From: Candidatus Bathyarchaeota archaeon | GTDB lineage: Archaea > Thermoproteota > Bathyarchaeia > TCS64 | DNA length: 64,000 nt | Direction: 5' to 3' | NCBI GenBank assembly: GCA_018396865.1 | Contig: JAGTRB010000008.1 | Span: 34,789-98,788 of the forward strand | Shown: in pieces, positions 1 through 8,965 of the stretch | Position numbering within the stretch: position 1 is the first letter of the stretch | How the letters are laid out: each line of letters opens with the position of its first letter | Position numbers and translations under genes: made by a program | The notes under the pieces: generated by a model | The model's input: the letters and a program-made list of their open reading frames with translations, nothing else | What the model was told of the DNA's origin: nothing | The model's database searches: none

Positions 1-140
1 CCCAGAACCTCATCGCCGGACGGGGTGGTTATCCTCACCACCTCGTCATAGGCCACGTCCCTAATCCCCTCGACGAAGAGGAGGGGGCCCTTTATCTCCG
101 TCGTCGTCTTATAGACAAGGCCAGCCTCTTCAAGCCTCAT
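1..140 (-). CDS. atpB: A/V-type ATP synthase subunit B, N-terminal part (gene runs off the window)
   Basis: The reverse strand from 140 encodes about 46 residues starting [12 protein letters not shown] and continuing through GPLLFVEGIRDVAYDEVV, which is the typical beta-barrel N-terminus of the non-catalytic B subunit of archaeal A/V-type ATP synthases. The ATG overlaps the TGA of the upstream subunit A gene (ATGA, 137-140), so the two are translationally coupled. The subunit forms the hexameric head with subunit A. Only the start is visible; the rest lies left of position 1. Confidence 0.9.
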   Translation of the reverse strand, partial: MRLEEAGLVYKTTTEIKGPLLFVEGIRDVAYDEVVRITTPSGDEVL

Positions 141-1903
141 CTCGGGGCCACCTCGTATTCTTTAGCCAGCTTATCTATCTGCCTCTTCATCTCTATCCTT
201 GCCTCCTCTATGGGCTTTATGCCTTCCCTCTCCTTGAGGCGCATAAGCTCTGGAACTATGTCCAGCTCCCTAACCTTCTCTATAGGGATGCCGTGGCGTA
301 TCAGGGGCTCTGCGAGGTTGTAGAAGTCAACTATTATCTTCAGCAGCCATGCCTGCTTCTCAGGCTCGCAGAACTTATCAACCTCGTGGAAGGCGCTCTG
401 GACCAGGAAGCCCTCCCTCAGCATCTCGGCTACTAGGAGGACCAGCCTCTGCTCGTCTGGAAGGGCCTTCTCACCGATTATCCTAGCCGTCTCCTCTATC
501 TCCGCCGCCTCCTCCAGGAGGCCTAGGGCTACGGCCCTAATCTGATCCCAGTTCCTCTCATGCTTCGACCACCACTGGGAGGCAACGTCGAGATACTTGC
601 TGAAGCTTCTAAGCCAGTTGATCGCTGGGAAGTGACGCCTGAAGGCCAGCTCCTGGTCTAGGGCCCAGAAGGTCCCCACATACCTGAGCGTGTGGGTCGT
701 TACAGGCTCGCTGAAGTCCCCGCCTGGAGGCGAAACAGCCCCCAGGAGGGTTAGGCTTCCCACCCTCTGTCCTGAACCTAAGGTAACAACCCTACCGGCC
801 CTCTCATATATCTCCGCTATCCTGTCGGATAGGTAGGCCGGGTATCCGCTCTCCGCCGGTATCTCCTCGAGGCGCCCGGATATATCTCTCAGGGCCTCAG
901 CCCACCTGGAGGTCGAGTCGGCCATCACGGCCACATCGTAGCCCATATCCCGATAGTACTCGCCCAGCGTTATCCCTAGATAGATGCTGGCCTCCCTCGC
1001 TGAGACAGGCATATTGCTGACATTCGCGACTATGACCGTCCTCTCTATCAGCCTCCTACCGCTTCTTGGGTCTGTAAGCTCAGGGAAGTGAGCGACAACA
1101 TCGGCCATCTCATTCCCCCTCTCCCCACATCCTATAAGTATGATGACATCAGCGTCAGCCCACTTGCTGATCTGCTGGAGCATTACAGTTTTCCCAGTCC
1201 CGAAACCTCCCGGTATGCTCGCCGTTCCTCCCTTGGCTACCGGGAAGAATGTGTCTATTACCCTCTGACCTGTCACTAGGGGGATGGATAAGGGTAATCG
1301 TTCCTTGAAGGGGCGGGGGCGTCTCACAGGCCAAGTATGCATAAGCCTGAGCTCTACCGGACCAGCCGCCGTCTTCAGGATGCCGATCTGCTCCTCCACG
1401 GTGAAGTCCCCCCGAGTTATCTGCTCTATGGTTCCCTCTAGGCCAGGTGGTAAGAGGACCCTGTGCTCGAATGACTGGGTCTCTTGGACTGTTCCCAGGA
1501 TGTCCCCGCCCGTGACCTTGTCTCCCTGCTTGACAGCGGGCTCGAAGCTCCACCTCTTGCTCCGGTCCAGTGGATTTATCCTAGCCCCTCTTGTTATGAA
1601 GGGGCCTGTCAGCTCCCATAGCTTCGTCTCAGACCGTTCAACGCCGTCTAGTATCGTCCCCATTATCCCTGGGCCGAGCTCTGCCACCAGGGGTTTGCCG
1701 GTGTCTATGACCGGCTCCCCAGGCTTTAGGCCGCTGGTGGCCTCGTAGCATTGTATAAATGCCTCCTCCCCGCTTAGGCGCACGATCTCCCCCATGAGGC
1801 CTAGGTTTCCTACCTCAACCAGGTCGCCTATCCTCGGCTCGGCCTCGAACCTAGCCACGATCAGGGAGCCGTTTATCCGCTCTATGGTTCCTCTCAGGGA
1901 CAT
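137..1903 (-). CDS. atpA: A/V-type ATP synthase catalytic subunit A
   Basis: A 588-residue protein, the normal length for the family. It is the catalytic subunit of the membrane-linked ATP synthase, binding and converting ADP and phosphate in the cytoplasmic head. The P-loop GGFGTGKT is at residues 232-239, followed by the conserved GCGERGNE segment. The insertion domain (about residues 115-190) that distinguishes A from B is present, and [15 protein letters not shown] follows. The ATG start at 1903 lies 1 bp after the subunit E stop. It is the fourth gene of an F-H-E-A-B minus-strand operon. Assignment is firm. Confidence 0.97.
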   Translation of the reverse strand: MSLRGTIERINGSLIVARFEAEPRIGDLVEVGNLGLMGEIVRLSGEEAFIQCYEATSGLKPGEPVIDTGKPLVAELGPGIMGTILDGVERSETKLWELTGPFITRGARINPLDRSKRWSFEPAVKQGDKVTGGDILGTVQETQSFEHRVLLPPGLEGTIEQITRGDFTVEEQIGILKTAAGPVELRLMHTWPVRRPRPFKERLPLSIPLVTGQRVIDTFFPVAKGGTASIPGGFGTGKTVMLQQISKWADADVIILIGCGERGNEMADVVAHFPELTDPRSGRRLIERTVIVANVSNMPVSAREASIYLGITLGEYYRDMGYDVAVMADSTSRWAEALRDISGRLEEIPAESGYPAYLSDRIAEIYERAGRVVTLGSGQRVGSLTLLGAVSPPGGDFSEPVTTHTLRYVGTFWALDQELAFRRHFPAINWLRSFSKYLDVASQWWSKHERNWDQIRAVALGLLEEAAEIEETARIIGEKALPDEQRLVLLVAEMLREGFLVQSAFHEVDKFCEPEKQAWLLKIIVDFYNLAEPLIRHGIPIEKVRELDIVPELMRLKEREGIKPIEEARIEMKRQIDKLAKEYEVAPR

Positions 1904-1904
1904 A

Positions 1905-2549
1905 CTAGATCAGCCCCAGCCTTTTGGCCACCTCGGCCTCCATCTTGCTCCATGCCTTCCTCAACCTCCCCTCTAGGGTGTTATTATATATCTTGGTTCC
2001 ATCCCTGTTCCTCACGATGACCCCTCCAACCGAGTCGATGGGTTCATCCTCCAACTCAAGTTTAACCTTTCCAAGAGAGGCTTGGAGGGTCGCCTCCACG
2101 TAACCTATGTTGCTCTTAAGGTATTCGAGATCCCTCTTATTAGCGGCTATTATGAACTCTTCTCCCCCTATAGCTGATGCCGCCTCCTCTATGAGCCTCA
2201 ATAGGACCTTTCCATAGTCTATGTCTCCAGTCTTCCCTTGGGCGATCTCCAGCAGCCTCTTCTCTACTTCGGTTCGGACCTTTGATATCATCTCCTCCCG
2301 CGCCAGCATCACCATCTTCCTCCCCTCAATTATGGCCCTCCCGACTATCCTGTCCCTAATGGCCCTGAGCTCTGAGCTGATTATGTTAAGAACCTGCCTA
2401 TCCGACTCCGCCCGGATCCTTTCGCACTCCCTTTCAGCAGCCTGTATTATCCTTCTAGCCCTCTCCTCAGCCTCTGATATTATCCTATTTCTCCTCTCTA
2501 CGGTCCTCTCTATCAACTGGGCCTCCAGCTCAAGTGTAGGGACCCTCAT
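1905..2549 (-). CDS. atpE: A/V-type ATP synthase subunit E (peripheral stalk)
   Basis: 214 residues. The N-terminal half is a long charged helix rich in Glu, Arg and Ala (RNRIISEAEERARRII and following), and the C-terminal half is a compact alpha/beta domain ending with the GGVIVRNRDG segment typical of subunit E. With subunit H it forms the peripheral stalk holding the catalytic head. Its ATG overlaps the stop of subunit H by 4 bp (2546-2549). Position between H and A supports the call. Confidence 0.92.
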   Translation of the reverse strand: MRVPTLELEAQLIERTVERRNRIISEAEERARRIIQAAERECERIRAESDRQVLNIISSELRAIRDRIVGRAIIEGRKMVMLAREEMISKVRTEVEKRLLEIAQGKTGDIDYGKVLLRLIEEAASAIGGEEFIIAANKRDLEYLKSNIGYVEATLQASLGKVKLELEDEPIDSVGGVIVRNRDGTKIYNNTLEGRLRKAWSKMEAEVAKRLGLI

Positions 2550-2872
2550 CGGGGTATCACCTCCCTAAGGATCAGCTCAACAGCCTCCTTGAACCTCTCC
2601 TCAGGCACCCTCCTCAGATTTTCAGCCCTAGCCCTGTACTCCTCCAGTATCCTCGCAGCATCCAGCTTCGCCTTCTCCTCCTCAGCTCGGGTTAAGTCCT
2701 CTATACCATCCCCCCTCTGGGCCCTTATCCTCCTGTTCTCAGCCTCCTCCTTAGCCCTAGTGATCATCTCCTCAGCCCTCTTCCTAGCCTCCTCTATCTT
2801 CAACTCCCCAGCCTTCTCCGCCTCCTCAAGGATTCTCTGAAGCCTCTCACTCAGGGTTAAAACCCTCTCCAT
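2546..2872 (-). CDS. atpH: A/V-type ATP synthase subunit H (peripheral stalk coiled coil)
   Basis: A 108-residue, almost fully helical protein with a continuous Glu/Lys/Arg/Ala heptad-like pattern (EEARKRAEEMITRAKEEAE and following). This is the expected appearance and size of subunit H (AhaH/G), which winds with subunit E to make the stalk. Sequence conservation in this family is low, so the call relies on composition, length and position directly upstream of subunit E in an ATP synthase operon. Confidence 0.8.
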   Translation of the reverse strand: MERVLTLSERLQRILEEAEKAGELKIEEARKRAEEMITRAKEEAENRRIRAQRGDGIEDLTRAEEEKAKLDAARILEEYRARAENLRRVPEERFKEAVELILREVIPR

Positions 2873-2887
2873 GCTTCTTTAATCCTC

Positions 2888-3205
2888 CTAAAGCTCGAGC
2901 TTCGCCCCTATTGCCAGGGAGACGACGGCTTGCAGCTCCTCCATTCTCAAACCCGTCTCCAGCGTGAGGTCTGGGATGAGGGCGAAGATGGGAGTGATCA
3001 TTCCCCTCTTCAGCACCTCCTCCCGGATTGGAAGAGTCTCCTTAGCAAACCTCTCGGGAATTATGATGATCTTGAAATCCTGTTCATTAACTAGGTGTTC
3101 TAGGATTTCGGCGACAGATTCCCCATCCTCAGCCTCGTATCCTATGGCCCCTATTATCTGGAAGCAGGTGACAAAGGATGATGGACCTACTACGGCTACG
3201 CTCAT
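2888..3205 (-). CDS. atpF: A/V-type ATP synthase subunit F (central stalk)
   Basis: The reading frame stays open upstream to 3304, but the family's N-terminus corresponds to MSVAVVGPSSFVTCFQIIGA, so I place the start at the ATG at 3205, giving 105 residues, the usual size. A GGAAGGACC ribosome-binding sequence lies upstream of it. The CheY-like fold segment is followed by an IIIIPERFAK strand-helix. Subunit F is part of the rotating central stalk. It is the first gene of the visible operon; C, D, I and K subunits are not in this window. Confidence 0.88.
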   Translation of the reverse strand: MSVAVVGPSSFVTCFQIIGAIGYEAEDGESVAEILEHLVNEQDFKIIIIPERFAKETLPIREEVLKRGMITPIFALIPDLTLETGLRMEELQAVVSLAIGAKLEL

Positions 3206-3228
3206 TTCATATTTGGTCCTTCCTTCCT

Positions 3229-3241
3229 GATTAAAAAATTT
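3229..3241 (-). promoter_or_regulatory. TATA-like promoter element of the ATP synthase operon
   Basis: On the minus strand an A/T-rich box (AAATTTTTTAATC) lies about 25-35 bases upstream of the proposed atpF start, the distance expected for an archaeal TATA box with a short leader. No other good candidate is seen before the next gene. Transcription start is inferred, not observed. Confidence 0.45.
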
Positions 3242-3429
3242 GTGCAGGCTTAGTCGGCTTGGGAATAAAAAGCCTAATCCTAGGATTTTGAGGATTATCT
3301 TCACCTAAAGATGGATGATAGACATTGGCGAATGCTATTTGAACTCTAAGCCTTAAGAAGTTTCTGGATTAAACCCGATGAATCAATCAGAATATTCTAA
3401 TTGGATCTCGAGGGTTAAGGTCTTTAAAT

Positions 3430-4923
3430 TCATCCGAGAAGATGTTCTAGGTAGACCTCAATGGGCTCCGTGATTATGGTAGGCCATATACCATAGATCA
3501 GGGATAAGGAGCTCAAAGCCAGCAGGGCTATTATCATCGGTATCGGAGCCTCCCTGATGCCCTTCAGGTACTCGGGAAGGGATCCATAGAAGACGCGCCA
3601 GACCGTTCGGAACTCGTAGGCGAGGGTTATGGCCGTAGCTAGAGTCGCAGCCAGGAGGGCCACTGTAAGCTCGAGGGGGGACCTCATGAATCCTCTCTCG
3701 AAAGCGCCCGTGAGAAGTATGAATTTAGATTTAAATCCGACCGTTGGTGGGACCCCGCCTATCGTGAGGAACCCAACCAGGGCTGCTATAATTGAGGATG
3801 GCAGCCTCGAGGCCAGCCCTCCAAGTTTATCCATCTCCCTAGTCCCGGTCCTGTAAAGGATCGCCCCGGCAACTAGGAAGAGGAGGGCTATTGCAAGTCC
3901 ATGGCTGATGGCATAGGAGATGGCGCCCACAACCCCATACTTCATGTAGGTGAAGACCCCAAGGAAACAGTAGTTCATCTGGCTCATGCTTAGGTAAGCA
4001 ACTAGACGTTTAGTGTCATTCTGCATCAGGGCCATGATCCCTGCATACAGGATCGTCAGGAGAGCCCATAGCTCAAGCCAGCCGCTGTAGGCGAATAGAA
4101 CCTCTCTGAATGGCATCAGTAGTCTTGCCATAGAGTATGTCCCTAAGAGGACGGAGGTGGCTCCCAGAACTGCGCTGACTGGCGACGGAGATTCTGAGTA
4201 GGTGTCGGGGAGCCAGCCGTGAACCCCAAGGGACCCGATCTTAACTAAGAGGCCCAATGTTATGGCCAGCCCTATCCATGGCTCCATCGAGCCTGCCTCG
4301 ATCCTCCATAGGTCTGAGATCTCGAAGCTTCCTATGTGCTGGGAGACGGCCAGTATCCCAACAAGGAGGGATACGCCTCCCACATGGGTCCAGAGAAAAT
4401 AGGATAGGGAGATTCTCTCTCTTTCTCCATAACCGTAAAGGAGTATTAGGAGCCATGAGAAGATGAGGGCACACTCGAAGAATAAGTAGAACTCTATTAG
4501 GTTTGTGGCTAGGATGGCTCCCAGAACGCTTCCAGAATAGAGCAGGTAGAGGGCTGGATATGCCGCGTACATCGTGCCACTTTCCTCGATATCCCCCATT
4601 CTCATACGCTTATCTATGTATGGAATAGAGTGTAAGGCTGAGAATGCGAAGACGAAGGCCATTGTGAATATTACAGGGATACTCAGCCCATCGCCCAAGA
4701 GGCCGAAATTCAACCTTACTGTTGTTAAAGTCCAAGCATACTCGACTAAAATGGGATGCATATGAGCTGTTAAGAGAAGCGGGGCGAACATCATTGTAAT
4801 TGAAAAAAGGATGATGAAGACAAGCCAATTAGTTGATTTTCCGAGAGTTCTTCCTATTATAAATAAAAGAGGGGCTGAAAAGATTGGTATGAATACCGCT
4901 GCTATCATAAGATAATTGATCAT
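3430..4923 (-). CDS. Complex I antiporter-like membrane subunit, NuoM-type, second copy
   Basis: 497 residues, about 14 predicted membrane segments. It belongs to the proton-translocating NuoL/M/N-Mrp family: the TM5 glutamate (FFECALIFSW), the TM7 lysine (GLLVKIG, followed by GVHGWLPDTYSE) and the TM12 lysine (PPTVGFKSKFIL) are present. The lysine normally found in TM8 (LLKxGxYG context) is replaced; the aligned segment reads TSVLLGTYSMARL. It is the last gene of the complex I operon and its ATG overlaps the stop of the first NuoM-like gene by 4 bp. It occupies the place of NuoN but resembles NuoM, so I treat it as an extra antiporter subunit. Confidence 0.85.
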   Translation of the reverse strand: MINYLMIAAVFIPIFSAPLLFIIGRTLGKSTNWLVFIILFSITMMFAPLLLTAHMHPILVEYAWTLTTVRLNFGLLGDGLSIPVIFTMAFVFAFSALHSIPYIDKRMRMGDIEESGTMYAAYPALYLLYSGSVLGAILATNLIEFYLFFECALIFSWLLILLYGYGERERISLSYFLWTHVGGVSLLVGILAVSQHIGSFEISDLWRIEAGSMEPWIGLAITLGLLVKIGSLGVHGWLPDTYSESPSPVSAVLGATSVLLGTYSMARLLMPFREVLFAYSGWLELWALLTILYAGIMALMQNDTKRLVAYLSMSQMNYCFLGVFTYMKYGVVGAISYAISHGLAIALLFLVAGAILYRTGTREMDKLGGLASRLPSSIIAALVGFLTIGGVPPTVGFKSKFILLTGAFERGFMRSPLELTVALLAATLATAITLAYEFRTVWRVFYGSLPEYLKGIREAPIPMIIALLALSSLSLIYGIWPTIITEPIEVYLEHLLG

Positions 4924-6410
4924 GCTCTTCCCTCCAATAATTCTAAAACGGTTCTCATCATTGGATCAAGAATGAATCTCGGATATATCCCTATAATTAT
5001 AGATAGGACGCTGAATATGATCAATGGTATTGTCATCTTAGCCGGAGCTTCCTTCATGTCCCTCAGATGCTCAGGGGTAGGGCCGAAGAATATACGCCTC
5101 ACCGTCCATAGGGTGTAGGCTATTGTGAGAGCCGTTGAGATTAAGGCGGCTAGAGATATGCTCAGCTCAAGCCACGAGGATTGTAGGCCCCGCTCGAAGG
5201 CCCCCGAGAAGACCAGAAGCTTGGATATGAAGCCAACTGTTGGTGGTATCCCAGCTATATTCATGCATCCTATCAGGAAAGCCGTGGCTGAGATGGGCAT
5301 CCTCCCAGCTAGGCCCCCCAGGGACCTGATATCACGGATGCCGCTTCTATACATCACGGTGCCAGCCGTTAGGAAGAGGACAGCCTTGCCCAGCCCGTGG
5401 CTTATATAGTGTAGCATGGCTCCAGATACTCCAAGGGGCATTGAACTGGCTATTCCTACGAGGATATAGCCCATCTGGCTTATGCTAGAGTATGCCAGCA
5501 GCCTCTTTATATCGTTCTGAGCCAAGACCATAAGACCTCCGTAGAGCATTGTAAAGAAAGCCCATAGGAATACTGGCCAGTAAAGGCTCTGGAAGGCGCT
5601 TTGGATCGGGATTATTAGCCTCACAATGGCATACGCGGCTAGTCCTATCATGGCTGGGCTAAGGAGGGCCGAGATTGATGTGGGAGCCTCCGCGTGGGCG
5701 TAGGGAAGCCAGATGTGGAGGCCGAAGACGGCCATCTTAATGAAGAAGCCTAAAAGCATCATCAGCATGACAAAAGTGGCTAGGGGATTGCCATTGAGCC
5801 TCTTCAATTCAGAGATCTCGAAGCTGTGGATGGTGGCATATGTGGTGAGGGCTCCAGTTACGAATAGCACCGCGCCGACTATAGACCAGAGGAGGTACAT
5901 GAGGGCGATCTTCTCCCTCTCCCCATACCCATAGATGTTTATCAAGGCCCATGAGGGGATTATCATCAACTCGAAGAAGAGGTAGAACTCGAAGAGGTTG
6001 GTCGCTAGGACCACCCCCATCATGCTGGTGGCATAGGCTAGGTAGAGGGAGTAGTAGGTGGCATAGGCCTTTTTATTCTCTTCATGGTACTCCTCATGGA
6101 TTCTATGCTCCATATAAGGTTGAGAGTATATTATGATGATTGTGCAGAGAAGGGCAACGGTTAGGACGATAGGCAGACTCAACCCGTCTAGAAGAAGGCC
6201 AAACCTTATCTCAGGCAGCCAGAAGAAATATTCGCTTAATGGAGATACTGCAACCCTAGGCATAATGATTATGAAGAAGATTGTGCTATAGAGCAATGGA
6301 AGCAATGCCATCCAACCAACATACCTCCCAATTTTGCGGCCGGCCGTGTAAACTATTGGCATGAACACCGCCGGAGCTAAGACAGCCAACCAAGCGGATG
6401 GGTACATCAT
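4920..6410 (-). CDS. nuoM: Complex I antiporter-like membrane subunit NuoM
   Basis: About 496 residues from the ATG at 6410, which directly follows a GGAGGGAGG ribosome-binding run; a GTG at 6428 is an alternative. The protein has about 14 membrane segments. The TM5 Glu (FELMIIPSW), TM7 Lys (GFFIKMAVFG with GLHIWLPYAHAEAP) and TM12 Lys (GFISKLLVF) are visible. The TM8 position that usually carries Lys reads PAMIGLAAYAIVR, with Gly there. It should form one proton-conducting half of the membrane arm. It lies between NuoL and the second NuoM-type gene; a 180-bp gap separates it from NuoL. Confidence 0.88.
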   Translation of the reverse strand: MMYPSAWLAVLAPAVFMPIVYTAGRKIGRYVGWMALLPLLYSTIFFIIIMPRVAVSPLSEYFFWLPEIRFGLLLDGLSLPIVLTVALLCTIIIIYSQPYMEHRIHEEYHEENKKAYATYYSLYLAYATSMMGVVLATNLFEFYLFFELMIIPSWALINIYGYGEREKIALMYLLWSIVGAVLFVTGALTTYATIHSFEISELKRLNGNPLATFVMLMMLLGFFIKMAVFGLHIWLPYAHAEAPTSISALLSPAMIGLAAYAIVRLIIPIQSAFQSLYWPVFLWAFFTMLYGGLMVLAQNDIKRLLAYSSISQMGYILVGIASSMPLGVSGAMLHYISHGLGKAVLFLTAGTVMYRSGIRDIRSLGGLAGRMPISATAFLIGCMNIAGIPPTVGFISKLLVFSGAFERGLQSSWLELSISLAALISTALTIAYTLWTVRRIFFGPTPEHLRDMKEAPAKMTIPLIIFSVLSIIIGIYPRFILDPMMRTVLELLEGRA

Positions 6411-6590
6411 CCCTCCCTCCTGGGCCACAAGCCCATCTCAAAGATCTCTAAGAGGCGGTAAGGGGACTTTATGAAAACAGGAATAATCCTGCAATTATTG
6501 AATCTTCTAGAAGTAGCAAAGTAGTAGGATGGAGAATAGGTTATTGAATGGAGGAAAAGATAAAGAATAGTAGTTTTGAGCATCATTGAA

Positions 6591-8897
6591 TTATAACCCT
6601 CCTAATCTTAGTAGTATTATTAAGGTGAGAAGGAAAAAGGTAATCCCAATATATAGGATATTATAGTTTAGGATTCCCGTCTGTAGCCTCTTCACCTTGT
6701 GATAAAGCACCGTAACGGCGTTCGGAACCCCCCGGTTCAGGCCTCTCTCCATAACACCCATCTCCAACCCCTTGAACATCACACCCCCGAGGGCCTTGAA
6801 GAGCCCCGCCATGGCTGGAGATATCCTGTCGAAGACCGCTTTCTCCAGACCCCTGTTGAGCCAATCCTTAAAACTGAGAAGGCCGTCGACAAATATAGCG
6901 TAGTATGTTGGGTTCATATACCATCTGTTCCATAGGAAGGTGTGCAACCCTCTAAGAAGAGGCGAGGCTGAGACTAGGGCCCATGGATCGATCTTCCTAG
7001 CTAGGTAGAATATCCAGCCGGTGACCCCACCTACTAGGAGCATGACCGCGGAGATCATAGCGGCCATCAATTTCGTCGAAGCTCCAACCTCTGCGGGGTG
7101 GATCTCCACCCCCAAGTGGTGAAGCATCTCCTCGAGTTGATGCTCTATGAAGACCTCCGGTGAAAGCTTCGGATTGAAGAGGCCTACCAGGCCCAAGAGA
7201 CCGACCGCGATAACCATAACAACCAATATGGCGTATGGTATCCACATCACCATCGGAGCCTCATGGATGTGTTTAGCCCCATGCTCCTCATGAGGGGGGG
7301 CATGGTGTTCTCCGGCATTTAGGTGCTCGGAACCAGATTTCTCATCTTCTCTATGTCCATAACTGTGTTCGTTAGAGGAGCCCTGATGACCTTGAGTCTC
7401 TCCCCCATTATGGTGGATACCTTTAATCAGATTTCTTAAAAACTCGCTCTCATGGCCGTAGAAGGTCATGCTCATATACCTTATGCTGTAGAAGAAGGTC
7501 ATGGCGGCGCTTATGCTCGCGACCGCTAATAGGGCTAGGGAGAGGGGAGTTCCCGCGGTGAGGCATGCCAAGAATACTGAATCCTTACTCCAGAACCCGC
7601 TTAGGGGTGGTATCCCAGCTAGGGATAGGGTTGCTATTAGCATGAGGCTGTGAGTTATGGGCATATACCTCTTCAGCCCTCCCATATCGGACATATAGAT
7701 GGACTCGACGGCGTGAATAACCGAACCAGCGCATAGGAACAGGGCGGCCTTGAAGAGGGCATGGCTCATAAGATGGAACACTCCACTGGTGAGACCAGCC
7801 AAATACCCATCCTTGCTTAGGCCGGATACTCCCAGGCCTAACATCATATAGCCAATCTGGCTTATGGTTGAGTATGCGAGGACCTTCTTAAGCTCTAAGG
7901 CGACTATAGCCTGGGAGGCTGCTAGAAAGGTGGTGAAGGCTCCGACTAGGGCTATCGCGGTGAAGTATACTAGGGCCTCATCAAGGTGGTAGGCCCATCC
8001 TCCCAGGTAGAATACTGGGGACATCCTCGCGACTAGGTAGACTCCGGCCTTAACCATCGTTGCAGCGTGTATGAGAGCAGAGACTGAGGTGGGACCAGCC
8101 ATGGCCTCCGGCAGCCACTCATGTAAGGGGAACTGGGCAGATTTTCCTATGGGCCCACCTAGGAAGCATATAGCTGTTATGGATAGAAGACCAGGCGTCG
8201 CAGATATGGCCGGGAGCCACTCAGGTGCCAACTCTATAAGCTCCTCGAAGTTCAATGTGCCTGCATAATGGAAGATGATGAATATGGCCGCTAAGAGGAA
8301 GACATCGCCGATCCCAGTGACGACGAAGGCCTTCATACCAGCGTGGGATGGAGGGTACATCTTAGTTGGAGGAGGGCCGCCAAGCCATCTCTCCTTCTCG
8401 TCTCTGTAGTAGTACCCTATGAGGCCGTAGCTGCAGAGGCCAACCCCCTCCCATCCGATGAGGAGTTGGAGGAGGTTGTTCGAGAGAACCAGGAGGAGCA
8501 TGTTACCTATGAAGAAGAGGAAGAAGAACCAGTACCTCGCCATGTGGGGGTCTCCATGCATGTAGCCGACTGAGTAGACGACGATGAGGAAGGCTATGAA
8601 GGCGACGACGTTGGATATTATTATGCTTAATGGGTCAACCAAGAGGCCTACCTTGAGGGGGTGGCCCGGGAAGTCTATCCAAGTCGTGAGGGTCAATTCG
8701 CCGGGGTACTTCCCAGTGAAAAGGTATGGGAGCATGGAGGCTGCGCAGATGACCGAGGAGAAGGCGAAGGCCACAGCGGCGTAATCCCTGATCCTGTGGC
8801 CGAGTCTGGTGAGAAGGGGCATCAGAAGAGCCCCTGTGATCGGTAGGATCCAGCTCAGCCAAGGTCCGGGATGATTCAGGAGAGCCTCGATCCCCAA
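6591..8897 (-). CDS. nuoL: Complex I antiporter-like membrane subunit NuoL with His-rich loop
   Basis: 768 residues, longer than most NuoL. It is the distal pump subunit: LIGWEGVGLCSY (TM5 Glu), GGPIGKSAQFPLHEWLPEAM (TM7 Lys), MVKAGVYLVAR (TM8 Lys retained) and GFWSKDSVF (TM12 Lys). The C-terminal part contains the long region that forms the lateral helix and anchor. Between the antiporter core and that region, at about residues 490-545 (DNA 7255-7430), lies a hydrophilic stretch with more than a dozen His plus Glu and Asp. The start is a TTG at 8897 preceded by GGAGGTTG; the frame is closed just upstream by TGA. Confidence 0.93.
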   Translation of the reverse strand: MGIEALLNHPGPWLSWILPITGALLMPLLTRLGHRIRDYAAVAFAFSSVICAASMLPYLFTGKYPGELTLTTWIDFPGHPLKVGLLVDPLSIIISNVVAFIAFLIVVYSVGYMHGDPHMARYWFFFLFFIGNMLLLVLSNNLLQLLIGWEGVGLCSYGLIGYYYRDEKERWLGGPPPTKMYPPSHAGMKAFVVTGIGDVFLLAAIFIIFHYAGTLNFEELIELAPEWLPAISATPGLLSITAICFLGGPIGKSAQFPLHEWLPEAMAGPTSVSALIHAATMVKAGVYLVARMSPVFYLGGWAYHLDEALVYFTAIALVGAFTTFLAASQAIVALELKKVLAYSTISQIGYMMLGLGVSGLSKDGYLAGLTSGVFHLMSHALFKAALFLCAGSVIHAVESIYMSDMGGLKRYMPITHSLMLIATLSLAGIPPLSGFWSKDSVFLACLTAGTPLSLALLAVASISAAMTFFYSIRYMSMTFYGHESEFLRNLIKGIHHNGGETQGHQGSSNEHSYGHREDEKSGSEHLNAGEHHAPPHEEHGAKHIHEAPMVMWIPYAILVVMVIAVGLLGLVGLFNPKLSPEVFIEHQLEEMLHHLGVEIHPAEVGASTKLMAAMISAVMLLVGGVTGWIFYLARKIDPWALVSASPLLRGLHTFLWNRWYMNPTYYAIFVDGLLSFKDWLNRGLEKAVFDRISPAMAGLFKALGGVMFKGLEMGVMERGLNRGVPNAVTVLYHKVKRLQTGILNYNILYIGITFFLLTLIILLRLGGL

Positions 8898-8965
8898 TCA
8901 TCCAACCTCCTGAGGATATCCTTCCCCTTTCCATACACACTCTATAAAGGATTTACGATCTCTCA

